From Paenibacillus_AR mesotrionivorans (GTDB lineage: Bacteria; Bacillota; Bacilli; Paenibacillales; NBRC-103111): a stretch of DNA of 64,000 bases. The notes below the pieces were generated by a model. It was given only the letters and a program-made list of their open reading frames with translations. It was not told the origin of the DNA and made no database searches. A program made the position numbers and the translations under genes. Shown here in pieces: positions 51,091 through 59,774 of this stretch. Location of the stretch: NCBI RefSeq assembly GCF_046098205.1, contig NZ_JBJURJ010000006.1, positions 324,602-388,601 on the forward strand, read 5' to 3'. Position 1 is the stretch's first letter; the number at the start of each line of letters is the position of its first letter.

Positions 51091-52095
51091 TTAGTAGTCC
51101 AGGTGATCCTTGATGCTGACCCGCTTGCGGAACGCCCAGTAGGTCCAGCCCTGGTAAGCCAGCACCAGCGGTATGGTGCACAGAGCGATAACAGTCATTA
51201 CCTTCAGGGAATATTCATTGGAAGCGGCGTTATGGATGGTCAGGCTCCAGTCCGGGTTAAGCGAGCTGATCATCACCCGGGGATACAGACACATGAATAC
51301 TGTTACAGTGGACAAAACAATGGTCAAGCCGGTCATGATGAAGGCCCAGCCTTCTTTTTTGGCCTTCAGGAAATAACGGACCGACACCAGACAGATGCCT
51401 GCCAGAATCGGAACGGCGCCAGGGTTGACCCCGGAGAACATATCCGTTTCGAAGTAGCTCAGAATAACGAAGACAAAAACGGAGATGGTGGCCAGCGCCC
51501 CTACCTTCAGGGCAAATTGGTGAGCCCGCTCACGCAGATGCTCGTCGGTTTTGAGAGCCAGGAACAGCGCGCCGTGAAGCAGGAACAGCAGAACCACGCT
51601 CACACCCGCCACAACGGAATAGATGCTGATCAGGTCCCAGAAGGAGCCGACATAGTTCATGTCCTTGTCGATGGGCACACCGCGCATCAGGTTGGCCAGG
51701 GCTACGCCCCACAGAAGCGGAGGCAGCAGGCTGCCGAAGAAGATGGTCCAGTCCCAGAGGCTTCTCCACTTGGGATTCTGGAGCTTGCTGCGGAACTCGA
51801 AGGATACGCCGCGTCCGATGAGAGCCAGCAGCATCAGGAACAAAGCCATATAAAATCCGCTGAACAGCGTCGCATACCAATGGGGGAATGCAGCGAACAT
51901 GGCGCCGCCTGCCGTAATCAGCCAGACCTCATTGCCGTCCCAGACCGGGCCGATGGTGTTGATCAGCACCCGGCGCTCCACATCCTCCTTGCCCAGGAAA
52001 GGCACCAGCATACCCACGCCGAAGTCGAAGCCCTCCAGGAAGAAAAAGCCGACAAACAGCACTGTGATCAGAATAAACCATAGGGTTTCATACAT
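51091..52095 (-). CDS. cydB: Cytochrome bd ubiquinol oxidase subunit II
   Basis: A 334-residue membrane protein with about eight helices. FFFLEGFDFGVGMLVPFLGK and INTIGPVWDGNEVWLITAGG are the signature blocks of CydB. It forms the structural partner of CydA in the high-affinity terminal oxidase. It follows cydA by 23 bases. The C-terminus TYWAFRKRVSIKDHLDY is intact. Confidence 0.95.
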   Translation of the reverse strand: MYETLWFILITVLFVGFFFLEGFDFGVGMLVPFLGKEDVERRVLINTIGPVWDGNEVWLITAGGAMFAAFPHWYATLFSGFYMALFLMLLALIGRGVSFEFRSKLQNPKWRSLWDWTIFFGSLLPPLLWGVALANLMRGVPIDKDMNYVGSFWDLISIYSVVAGVSVVLLFLLHGALFLALKTDEHLRERAHQFALKVGALATISVFVFVILSYFETDMFSGVNPGAVPILAGICLVSVRYFLKAKKEGWAFIMTGLTIVLSTVTVFMCLYPRVMISSLNPDWSLTIHNAASNEYSLKVMTVIALCTIPLVLAYQGWTYWAFRKRVSIKDHLDY

Positions 52096-52118
52096 GACGT
52101 TGCCGCCTCGCTTTCATC

Positions 52119-53498
52119 TTATAATTTGGTGGGATGGGCAATGTGGCCGTGCAAATCGCCTCCGGCCTCCACACCCTTCTTCACGAAGTGCACGAACAGA
52201 TACACCAAAGCAGCTGCGATCAGCCCATACACCACAGTGAAGCCGATGAGCGAGGTTAATACCATGCCGGCGGATACCGTAGGCGACACGCCGTCCGTTG
52301 TCTTTTGCAGACCGAACACAACCCATGGCTGGCGGCCTACCTCGGTCATAATCCATCCGGTGGAATTGGCGATAAAGGGAAGCGCGATGGTCCAGACCAT
52401 CAGCTTCAGGTAAAGCTTGTTATTCATCAACCGGTTCCGCACCATAGCCACTACACCGTACAAAGCGGCAAGGATCATCAGCGTGCCGGAGCCGACCATA
52501 AGCCGGAAGCTCCAGAAGGTGGTGCGGACAGGCGGTATATAATTTCCGGGGCCGTAGAGCGCCTGGTATTCCTCATTAATCTGGTTCATACCCTTGACGC
52601 TGCCATGCAGCTTGTTATAGGCAAGAATACTGAGTACACTAGGCACCTGCACCTCTGCCATGTTCTCTTTGCTGGCAGGATCAATAATGGCGAACAGTGT
52701 AAACGGCGCCGAATCTCCCGTTGTGTTCCACAGCGCCTCCGCAGCGGCCATTTTCATAGGCTGGGACACCATCAGATGCTGCGCCTGGCTGTGGCCGACT
52801 ACAGCGGTCAGCACGCTGGATACCAGCGCTACCACAATACCCAATTGGAAGGTAGGCTTGAACATCTCTACCTCATGCTTGCGCACCAGCTTGTAGGCGC
52901 TGATGCCGGCCATGAAGAAGGAGCCTGTCGCCAGTGCACCAAAGACAACGTGGGGGAATTCCACCCACAGCTGGGGATTAGCCAGCAGGGCGAAGAAGTC
53001 GATCATTTCCGCCCGTCCGTTCTCGATGGCATACCCCACCGGCTCCTGCATAAAGGAGTTAGCGGTGAGAATCCACAATGCGGACAAGGTCGTGCCGATG
53101 GCCACCAGCCAGATTGCAGCCAAGTGAACCTTCTTGTTCAGACGGTCCCAACCGAAAATCCAGACGCCCAGGAAGGTGGATTCCAGGAAGAAGGAGACCA
53201 GTGCTTCCACAGCCAGCGGGCCGCCGAACACTGCTCCCACGTACCGGGAGTAATCGGACCAGTTCATACCGAACTGGAACTCCTGCATAATCCCTGTTAC
53301 CACACCCACGGCGAAGTTCAGCAGGAACAGCTTGCCCCAGAACTGAGACATTTTCTTGTAGTTGTCATCCTTCTTCACTACATAAAGCGTGTTGAGGATG
53401 GCGATCAGAAACACTAAACCAATCGTAAGCGGAACAAACAAAAAGTGATAGACCGTGGTAATACCAAACTGCCATCGAGCCAGAATCACCGAATCCAA
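52119..53498 (-). CDS. cydA: Cytochrome bd ubiquinol oxidase subunit I
   Basis: A 459-residue integral membrane subunit holding hemes b558, b595 and d. ARWQFGITTVYHFLFVPLTI carries the conserved N-terminal His; GVVTGIMQEFQFGMNWSDYS and the late GWIMTEVGRQPWVVFGLQKT are signature blocks; the Q-loop region (about 250-310) is of the short Firmicute kind. The start is TTG with GAGGAG upstream, matching the family N-terminus. First gene of cydABDC. Confidence 0.95.
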   Translation of the reverse strand: MDSVILARWQFGITTVYHFLFVPLTIGLVFLIAILNTLYVVKKDDNYKKMSQFWGKLFLLNFAVGVVTGIMQEFQFGMNWSDYSRYVGAVFGGPLAVEALVSFFLESTFLGVWIFGWDRLNKKVHLAAIWLVAIGTTLSALWILTANSFMQEPVGYAIENGRAEMIDFFALLANPQLWVEFPHVVFGALATGSFFMAGISAYKLVRKHEVEMFKPTFQLGIVVALVSSVLTAVVGHSQAQHLMVSQPMKMAAAEALWNTTGDSAPFTLFAIIDPASKENMAEVQVPSVLSILAYNKLHGSVKGMNQINEEYQALYGPGNYIPPVRTTFWSFRLMVGSGTLMILAALYGVVAMVRNRLMNNKLYLKLMVWTIALPFIANSTGWIMTEVGRQPWVVFGLQKTTDGVSPTVSAGMVLTSLIGFTVVYGLIAAALVYLFVHFVKKGVEAGGDLHGHIAHPTKL

Positions 53499-53584
53499 AG
53501 CTCCTCATCTCCCTTTCTAGAGTACAGCGCAGCCCAATATGGCCGCACCAAACAGCCGAATCTCGTGCCGGCCTGCAGGGTACT

Positions 53585-53620
53585 TTGTGAACTAAAATGA
53601 TTATAAGATAGTTCTATCTT
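53585..53620. promoter_or_regulatory. Operator-like elements in the cydA promoter region
   Basis: AAGATAG-TT-CTATCTT (53605-53620) is a perfect 16-base palindrome. On the minus strand it lies immediately upstream of and overlapping a TATAAT candidate -10 (53600-53605), and TTGTGAA (53585-53591), a half-site resembling the Rex consensus TTGTGAAnnnnTTCACAA, follows. Redox-responsive control of cydABDC is plausible. The palindrome could also serve the divergent gene at 53848. The rest of 53499-53847 shows no gene. Confidence 0.5.
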
Positions 53621-53847
53621 TTAAAATAGTACGGATCAATATAAAAATCCCTGTTCCATCTAGAATTCGATTTTTAGACACAATTTATACCTGGAACTTC
53701 GCTTGATTTTCTTCAAAATGTTCCCAAATTGATATGGAATAAAAAGAGGAGTTGGTTATAACCGATTTTCCACTTGTAGCCAAGTCCCCCAACAGAGTAA
53801 GGTTAGAGTGGAAAGCATTGACACTAAGAGCCGGAGGGAAAGAAGCC

Positions 53848-56800
53848 ATGGAAAGCATCCCGACAATGACAGCCGGAACGGTCCGCATTGTGGAGTACAA
53901 CCACTCCTACGCCGCTGCCGTAGCGGACATGTGGAACAGAAGCACGGAGAGCTGGGGCGGCGGCCACAGCAGACGGACACCCGAAAGCGTCATTCAGGAT
54001 ATGGACAGTACGATCAATCTTCACGTATTTTTGGCTATGGACGGGGAGGAAGTGGTGGGCTTCTGCAGCTTCTCCCACTACCAGTTGGACGAGGGGGCGC
54101 TTTATGTGCCCTTGCTCAATGTCCGGCCTGATTACCATAACCGGAAGGTGGGCAAAGCTCTGATTCTGCATGCCGTATCCAAAACGGTGGAGCTGGGCTG
54201 GCCCCGTCTGGACCTGTTCACCTGGGCCGGCAATACGAAAGCAGTACCGATGTACAAGAAGTGCGGGTTTTTCTGGGAAAAGAAGGACGACGGCGTTCAT
54301 CTGATGAATTACATTCCCACCGTGCTGCAAACGGAGGCCCTGGAGCCCTATTTGAAGAACCTGGATTGGTACTCGGACAGCACCCGCCCCATCCAGATCC
54401 AGCCCGACGGGGAAACCCTCAGCGGGAAGTTCGATATTTTCCGGTATTCCTGGCAGAAGGACGGGCAGGAGCTCCAGGTGGATTTCGAAAAAACCGGGCG
54501 GGGGATCTGGGCTATCGATACACCCGACTATGAGATCCGCACGGAAATTGCCGGGCATGATCTGGTGTTTGGAAGAACCTACCCTGTTCGTTACCATATC
54601 CGCAGCAAAACCGGCGAGCCGGTGATTTGTGAGATTTCAGGCCAAGATTCCAGGAACATCCGGCTGGAGCTCAACCGTACGGTAACGGTTACCGACACGG
54701 AAATCGTCGAAGGCCAGTTCCGGGTTGATCCGGTGGAGGAGGAGCAAAGCAGCTGGAAAACCCATCCTGTTGTCCTCTCCCAGTGGACCATCAATGGACG
54801 TAAGGCTGAGCTGCGGGCGGGCATCGCACCGTTGTTTCCGGCCAAGTTGGTTATGGCGGGTCAGGAGCTGGAGCATTATGCCGGCACACGAGAAATCCTG
54901 TTCCTGAATATTGAGAACCAGCTAGCCGAAGAGACCGAATACCGGTTTTCCCTGCCCGAAGCGGAATTTATCCGGTTTGAGAATCCTTACATCACCGTCC
55001 AGGTTGCAGGCCTTGGCAAAGCCTCGGTAGCGGTGGCTTATGAGCTGTATACGTTTGGCGTTTATTCCGCCTCTCTGGCTGTAGAAGCCGCAAACTCTAC
55101 ATCCGGAGAAACCATCGCTTTCGAGCATGCCGTAAGTCTGGTTTTCCGCGGGCATACGGGGCGGTTTAAGGGCCAGGACCGGAAATACGCCTATGCGGCC
55201 TGCGGACCCAACATGCTGGCGCTCAACAAGGAAAACAATGAGCTTCGGGTTCGCCGCACACATATGGGCGGAGCCCTGTTCTGGGGTTATCCCAAGCTGG
55301 GCAAACCTTATTCTTCGGAATTCAGCAAAAAGAAGCCCGCGCAAATCCGCCTGGAACGAGACGGTGACTCCCAGCTGCTGGAGGCGGCTTATTCATCCGC
55401 CGACCACCCGGGTGCGGTGATCAAATCCGTGGCACGGGTATGGGAAACCGGCTTTATCGAGCATTATTATACGGTGGAGAATCATTCGGACATCCCATTG
55501 GCTGACGATCTGAAGCTGCTGGATTGCTTCCGTTATGAGCTGAAGGATGCTGTGCTGCCGTACGATGGGCTTTATCTTACCTTAAACGACGCCCCGGCCC
55601 AGCATCTGGACCAATGGGAGCCGCGGAGGGTCAGCGAAAATTGGATATACTCCCGCAATGAAAAAATCAGCTACGGTATATTTTGGGCCGAAGGCCAGCA
55701 GCTGGTAAAATCCGATTGGCTGTTTGGTCTGGAGCATCCTGTAGGCGGCATACCGGCCGGAGGCTCAGTCCGCACCGCATCTACCTGGGTGGCGATCGGA
55801 GTGTTCCCCGACTGGCAGGACTTCCGGGCTTACGTGCGACGGGCCCGTGAGGAAAATCCCCCCCATTTGACCGGTTATCTGGAGCTGAAGGCCAACGGAG
55901 GCAATCCTTTCATCCATGGAAGCTACCAAGTGGAGGCTGTGGATCATAAGCTGTCGCCCCTGTCCGGCACAATAACCTTGCAATCCGCAGACGGAATTGC
56001 TCTGGAGAGCCGCGAGATAGATGCGGAGGAAAATCTTCACGCTGTTACCCTGGAACGTTCCCAGCCTGCTGGCTTGGGCCAGGCAGACCGGCTGCGGCTG
56101 GTATACGAAGGCCAAGACGCCCGTATGGAGCGCTGCACTGCCGTGTTCCCCGTATCGCGGGACACTGTGACTGTCGATACCCTCGACGGGGAAGCGGGAG
56201 AGCTTCTGCGTTGCTCCAACGGCATCATAACACTGGACGTTTCACCTGGGTTCGGCGCCTCCGCCCATTCCCTTGTTTACCAGGGCAGAGAATGGCTGCA
56301 CAGCTCTTACCCGGCTCCCGGTCCGCGCTCCTGGTGGAATCCGTGGCTGGGCGGTTTGGGCATCGAGGTGGAGGGTATGTCCCCCTTAAGCCTGCATCAG
56401 GAGACACGCAGCGCCGAGGCAGTACAACTGGAGGATACCAGCGGCAACAACTGGTCCGGCATCCGGCTCCGCCTCCAGGTGGAGCAGCATGAGCGGAACC
56501 GCGGCTTGACGGTAGACCAGTATTATCTGATGCTGCCGGGAGCCCCAGTGCTGGCCAAGGTTAACCGGGTCATCAACCGGACCGGGCTTGGCCATCCGAA
56601 GCTGCAGATTATGGACCGGAACTTCTTCCGGCCCGCCGCCGCTCATGACACCGGCTGGACCCAAAAGGAAGAGCGGATTCTTTTTAAGCTCGGTACCAGT
56701 GAAGATGAATGGAAGATGAATGGTTATTTGGCTCTTGGCTCCACGGAGCATGAGGATCTGCTTCAAGCAGCCTTCAACCCGGACAACACAAACGGGTTTG

Positions 56801-56970
56801 TCTATTTCAACAATCTTCTCTTCACTCAGGGAACGGCTCATAATCTGCTTCTTCCCGACGGGGAAGAAAAATGGACCAAGCCGGTTTTCTATATTCTTGG
56901 CCGGGAACGGTTTATTCCGGAGGAGCTTGCTGCGCTTACCCGGCTTCGTTTTAGCTTAAAGGAGGAGTAA
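53848..56970 (+). CDS. GNAT acetyltransferase fused to a large sugar-mutarotase-like beta-sandwich region
   Basis: A 1040-residue cytoplasmic protein. The N-terminal GNAT domain (about 10-165) has EVVGFCSFSHYQLDEGALYV, the acetyl-CoA loop VRPDYHNRKVGKALILHAVS and TKAVPMYKKCGFFWEKKDDG. The remaining 870 residues have alternating beta-rich stretches, including RRTHMGGALFWGYPKLGKPY and WGKAVIKSVARVWETGFIEH-like segments, and a late SNGIITLDVSPGFGASAHSL and SYPAPGPRSWWNPWLGGLGI that resemble galactose-mutarotase-like supersandwich domains. I do not recognise the fusion. The start at 53848 has GGAGGG upstream. It is followed 6 bases later by an amidohydrolase gene, so they are cotranscribed. Confidence 0.75.
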   Translation: MESIPTMTAGTVRIVEYNHSYAAAVADMWNRSTESWGGGHSRRTPESVIQDMDSTINLHVFLAMDGEEVVGFCSFSHYQLDEGALYVPLLNVRPDYHNRKVGKALILHAVSKTVELGWPRLDLFTWAGNTKAVPMYKKCGFFWEKKDDGVHLMNYIPTVLQTEALEPYLKNLDWYSDSTRPIQIQPDGETLSGKFDIFRYSWQKDGQELQVDFEKTGRGIWAIDTPDYEIRTEIAGHDLVFGRTYPVRYHIRSKTGEPVICEISGQDSRNIRLELNRTVTVTDTEIVEGQFRVDPVEEEQSSWKTHPVVLSQWTINGRKAELRAGIAPLFPAKLVMAGQELEHYAGTREILFLNIENQLAEETEYRFSLPEAEFIRFENPYITVQVAGLGKASVAVAYELYTFGVYSASLAVEAANSTSGETIAFEHAVSLVFRGHTGRFKGQDRKYAYAACGPNMLALNKENNELRVRRTHMGGALFWGYPKLGKPYSSEFSKKKPAQIRLERDGDSQLLEAAYSSADHPGAVIKSVARVWETGFIEHYYTVENHSDIPLADDLKLLDCFRYELKDAVLPYDGLYLTLNDAPAQHLDQWEPRRVSENWIYSRNEKISYGIFWAEGQQLVKSDWLFGLEHPVGGIPAGGSVRTASTWVAIGVFPDWQDFRAYVRRAREENPPHLTGYLELKANGGNPFIHGSYQVEAVDHKLSPLSGTITLQSADGIALESREIDAEENLHAVTLERSQPAGLGQADRLRLVYEGQDARMERCTAVFPVSRDTVTVDTLDGEAGELLRCSNGIITLDVSPGFGASAHSLVYQGREWLHSSYPAPGPRSWWNPWLGGLGIEVEGMSPLSLHQETRSAEAVQLEDTSGNNWSGIRLRLQVEQHERNRGLTVDQYYLMLPGAPVLAKVNRVINRTGLGHPKLQIMDRNFFRPAAAHDTGWTQKEERILFKLGTSEDEWKMNGYLALGSTEHEDLLQAAFNPDNTNGFVYFNNLLFTQGTAHNLLLPDGEEKWTKPVFYILGRERFIPEELAALTRLRFSLKEE

Positions 56971-56976
56971 CACGCG

Positions 56977-57852
56977 ATGCCTATTATCGACATCCACATC
57001 CACCTGTCGAATATTGAAAGCTTCCGGCAAACGGCTGAACAGCTTTCCTTCGTCGATTATTCGGCGGAGGGTTTGCAGCGGGAATTTGAACAGAATGACG
57101 TTGTTCTTGGGGTTGGCATGGGGGTAACAGAGCAGACAGCTGGTGCTTTTCCCGACAGTTCTTCTCCCAATCCCATGCTGCTGGACCTGGAGCCCGAGGT
57201 GCCCGCCTTCCTGATGGAATGCGTCGGCATCAACCCCTCCCGGTTAAGTGGCCCGGATGCCACGGCGGAGCTGGACCGGATCGAGGCCCGCCTGAAGCGG
57301 AAGGAAACCGCCGGCATCAAGCTTTATGCGGGTTACTACCACTATTACGTCTACGACCGGATATACGGGCCGGTATACGAGCTGGCTAAGCATTATGATC
57401 TTCCCGTCGTGATCCACACCGGGGACACCTACTCCATGAACGGTCTGCTCAAATATGCCCATCCCCTGACCGTGGATGAGCTGGCCCTGCAGCAGCGGGG
57501 GGTCACCTTTATGCTTTGCCACTTGGGGGACCCGTGGGTGATGGACGCCGCCGAGGTCATCGCTAAAAATCCTAATGTATACGCCGATTTATCCGGGTTG
57601 GTGGTCGGAGACAGGGAAAAGTTCGACCGTTTTATGAATGAGCAGCTGTTTATGGACCACTTCCGCAGGGCGCTGGTATATGCCGACCGGTATGACAAAA
57701 TGCTCTTCGGCACCGATTGGCCCCTGGCCTCCGTGGAGCTGTACAGTGAATTTATCCGGCGGCTCGTCCCAGAGAAATTCCATGAGGATGTGTTCTACAA
57801 CAACGCATTGCACACATTCCCAAGGATCCGCCAAAAACTGCTGGGCACATAA
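56977..57852 (+). CDS. Amidohydrolase-family metal-dependent hydrolase
   Basis: A 291-residue TIM-barrel hydrolase of the amidohydrolase_2 type. Metal ligands are HIH at residues 7-9, His in LPVVIHTGDTYSMNG, His in FMLCHLGDPWVMDA and Asp in LFGTDWPL; GIKLYAGYYHYYVYDRIYG contains the Lys region. The substrate may be a lactone, decarboxylated acid or amide. Ribosome site AGGAGGAG overlaps the end of the fusion gene 6 bases upstream, so the two act together. A terminator follows. Confidence 0.87.
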   Translation: MPIIDIHIHLSNIESFRQTAEQLSFVDYSAEGLQREFEQNDVVLGVGMGVTEQTAGAFPDSSSPNPMLLDLEPEVPAFLMECVGINPSRLSGPDATAELDRIEARLKRKETAGIKLYAGYYHYYVYDRIYGPVYELAKHYDLPVVIHTGDTYSMNGLLKYAHPLTVDELALQQRGVTFMLCHLGDPWVMDAAEVIAKNPNVYADLSGLVVGDREKFDRFMNEQLFMDHFRRALVYADRYDKMLFGTDWPLASVELYSEFIRRLVPEKFHEDVFYNNALHTFPRIRQKLLGT

Positions 57853-57863
57853 CCGGATAAAAG

Positions 57864-57902
57864 AAAAGAAGGGCTGGGATGATCCCCGCCCTTCTTTCAT
57901 TT
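57864..57902. terminator. Bidirectional terminator
   Basis: AGAAGGGC and GCCCTTCT arms with inner GGGAT/ATCCC, A-rich left and TTTCATTTTT right, between converging genes. Confidence 0.82.
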
Positions 57903-59774
57903 TTATACAACCTTTTTAAACTGGCTGGTATACAGCCGGAAGTAAAATCCCTCTGCCGCCAGCAGCTCATCATGGGTTCCCCGTTCAATAATCCGCCCGC
58001 CGTCGATGACCAAGATCTGATCGGCGTCCCGGATGGTGGACAACCGGTGGGCAATGACAAAGCTGGTTCTTCCCTTCATCAAGGTGCGCATGGCGGACTG
58101 GATGTGCATCTCCGTCCGGGTATCGATGCTGCTGGTTGCCTCGTCCAGAATCAGAATGGCCGGGTCAGCCAGAATGGCCCGGGCAATGGTGAGAAGCTGG
58201 CGCTGCCCGTGGCTCAGGTTGCTGCCCTCAGCCGCCAGCACCGTATTATATCCGTTGGGCAGCTTGCGGATGAAGCTGTCGGCGTTGGCCAGCTTGGCCG
58301 CCGCGATGACTTCCTCGTCGGTGGCATCCAGCTTGCCGTAGCGGATATTCTCCCGGATGCTGTCGGAGAACAGCGCCGCATCCTGCAGCACAATCCCGAG
58401 CCCAGTGCGCAGGCTATTTTTGTCGATGGTAGAGAGCTCCGCTCCATCCACCGTAACCGATCCGCTTTCCAGCTCGTAGAAGCGGGTTAACAGATTAACA
58501 ACCGTGGTTTTGCCGGCACCGGTTGGCCCTACCAGAGCAATCATATCTCCGGGGCGGGCATGGAGGCTAACCCCCTTCAACACAGGCACACCCTCCTTAT
58601 AGCCAAAAGAGACATCCCGGAAGATCACCTCACCCTTAGGCGTCTGCCACAGCTTTCCTTCCGTCTCATCTTCATATTCGTCAGGGGTGTCCATTACCTC
58701 AAAAACCCGCTCCGCCCCTGCAATAGCCGCTTGTATCATATTGAACTGGTTAGCCAGATCATTAATGGGCCGGCTGAATTGGCGGGAGTAGTTCAGGAAG
58801 CTGACCACCGTGCCGATGCTAACCATGGAATTAAGAGCCATCCAGCCCCCGGCAGACGCGATCAAAGCAAATCCCAGGTTGTTAATCACGTTCATAACCG
58901 GGCCCATCATACCCGACAGAACCTGCGCCTTAATGGACGTATTGGTCAGTTCCTTGTTAATCGCGGCAAACCGTGCGATAGAGGTTTCCTCCCGGCAGAA
59001 GGTCGCCACCACCTTTTGACCCGAAACCGTTTCTTCAATAAAACCGTTCATTTCCCCCAGACTCTTCTGTTGTCCGCTGAAATACTTCCGGGTAAAGCTG
59101 GCGATTTTCCGGGTGACCAAAAGCGTAACCGGCACTGTTACCAGATTGAGCAGGGTCAGCCATACATTCAGGGAGAGCATAATCCCCAGCGCACCGGCGA
59201 GGGTCAGTACGCCTGTAATCAGTTGGGTGACGCTCTGGTTTAGCGTATTGGAGACATTGTCTATGTCATTGGTGGTCCGGCTCATCAGTTCTCCGTGGGT
59301 TTTGCTGTCAAAAAAACGGAGCGGCAGCTTCTGCAGCCTGCCGACCAGATCGTTCCTAAGCTCCCAAATCGCACGTTGGGAAACCCGGTTCATCATATAC
59401 AGCTGGAGCCAGTTCATCACCGCCCCTGCCGCATACACAATAATAAGCACGATGCACAGCCGCAGCAGACCGTTTACGTCCCCCGGAAGAATGTACTTGT
59501 CAATGGCAGTACCGATGAGATAAGGACCAATCAGGCCAAGTCCGGCTCCGAAGGCAGTCAGCACAAACACCAGGATTAATCCGGTACGCTGTCTCCGCAG
59601 ATAATCCCATAAACGGCGGATTGTGCCTTTGGCATCCTTGGGACGCACCTTGGGCAGCATTCCCCGCATAGCCGCCGGTCCGGGACCCCCGGGACCTCCC
59701 GGCCCTCCTGGCATACCCGGCACGGGAGCCGGGCCGCCGCGGCCGACCGTACGGTTAACGTTCGCTTCCGGCAT
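57903..59774 (-). CDS. Heterodimeric ABC exporter, subunit with consensus ATPase site
   Basis: A 623-residue ABC exporter half. An N-terminal Pro/Gly-rich extension (GMPGGPGGPGGPGPAAMRG, about 19-37) precedes six helices (about 60-350). Walker A is GPTGAGKTTVVNLLTRFY, the signature is LSHGQRQLLTIARAIL (His replaces the usual Gly), and Walker B is ILILDEATSSIDTR with the catalytic Glu present. Its start lies within the end of the partner gene (20-base overlap), so the two form one exporter, of the BmrCD/TM287-288/YfiBC type. Confidence 0.92.
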   Translation of the reverse strand: MPEANVNRTVGRGGPAPVPGMPGGPGGPGGPGPAAMRGMLPKVRPKDAKGTIRRLWDYLRRQRTGLILVFVLTAFGAGLGLIGPYLIGTAIDKYILPGDVNGLLRLCIVLIIVYAAGAVMNWLQLYMMNRVSQRAIWELRNDLVGRLQKLPLRFFDSKTHGELMSRTTNDIDNVSNTLNQSVTQLITGVLTLAGALGIMLSLNVWLTLLNLVTVPVTLLVTRKIASFTRKYFSGQQKSLGEMNGFIEETVSGQKVVATFCREETSIARFAAINKELTNTSIKAQVLSGMMGPVMNVINNLGFALIASAGGWMALNSMVSIGTVVSFLNYSRQFSRPINDLANQFNMIQAAIAGAERVFEVMDTPDEYEDETEGKLWQTPKGEVIFRDVSFGYKEGVPVLKGVSLHARPGDMIALVGPTGAGKTTVVNLLTRFYELESGSVTVDGAELSTIDKNSLRTGLGIVLQDAALFSDSIRENIRYGKLDATDEEVIAAAKLANADSFIRKLPNGYNTVLAAEGSNLSHGQRQLLTIARAILADPAILILDEATSSIDTRTEMHIQSAMRTLMKGRTSFVIAHRLSTIRDADQILVIDGGRIIERGTHDELLAAEGFYFRLYTSQFKKVV

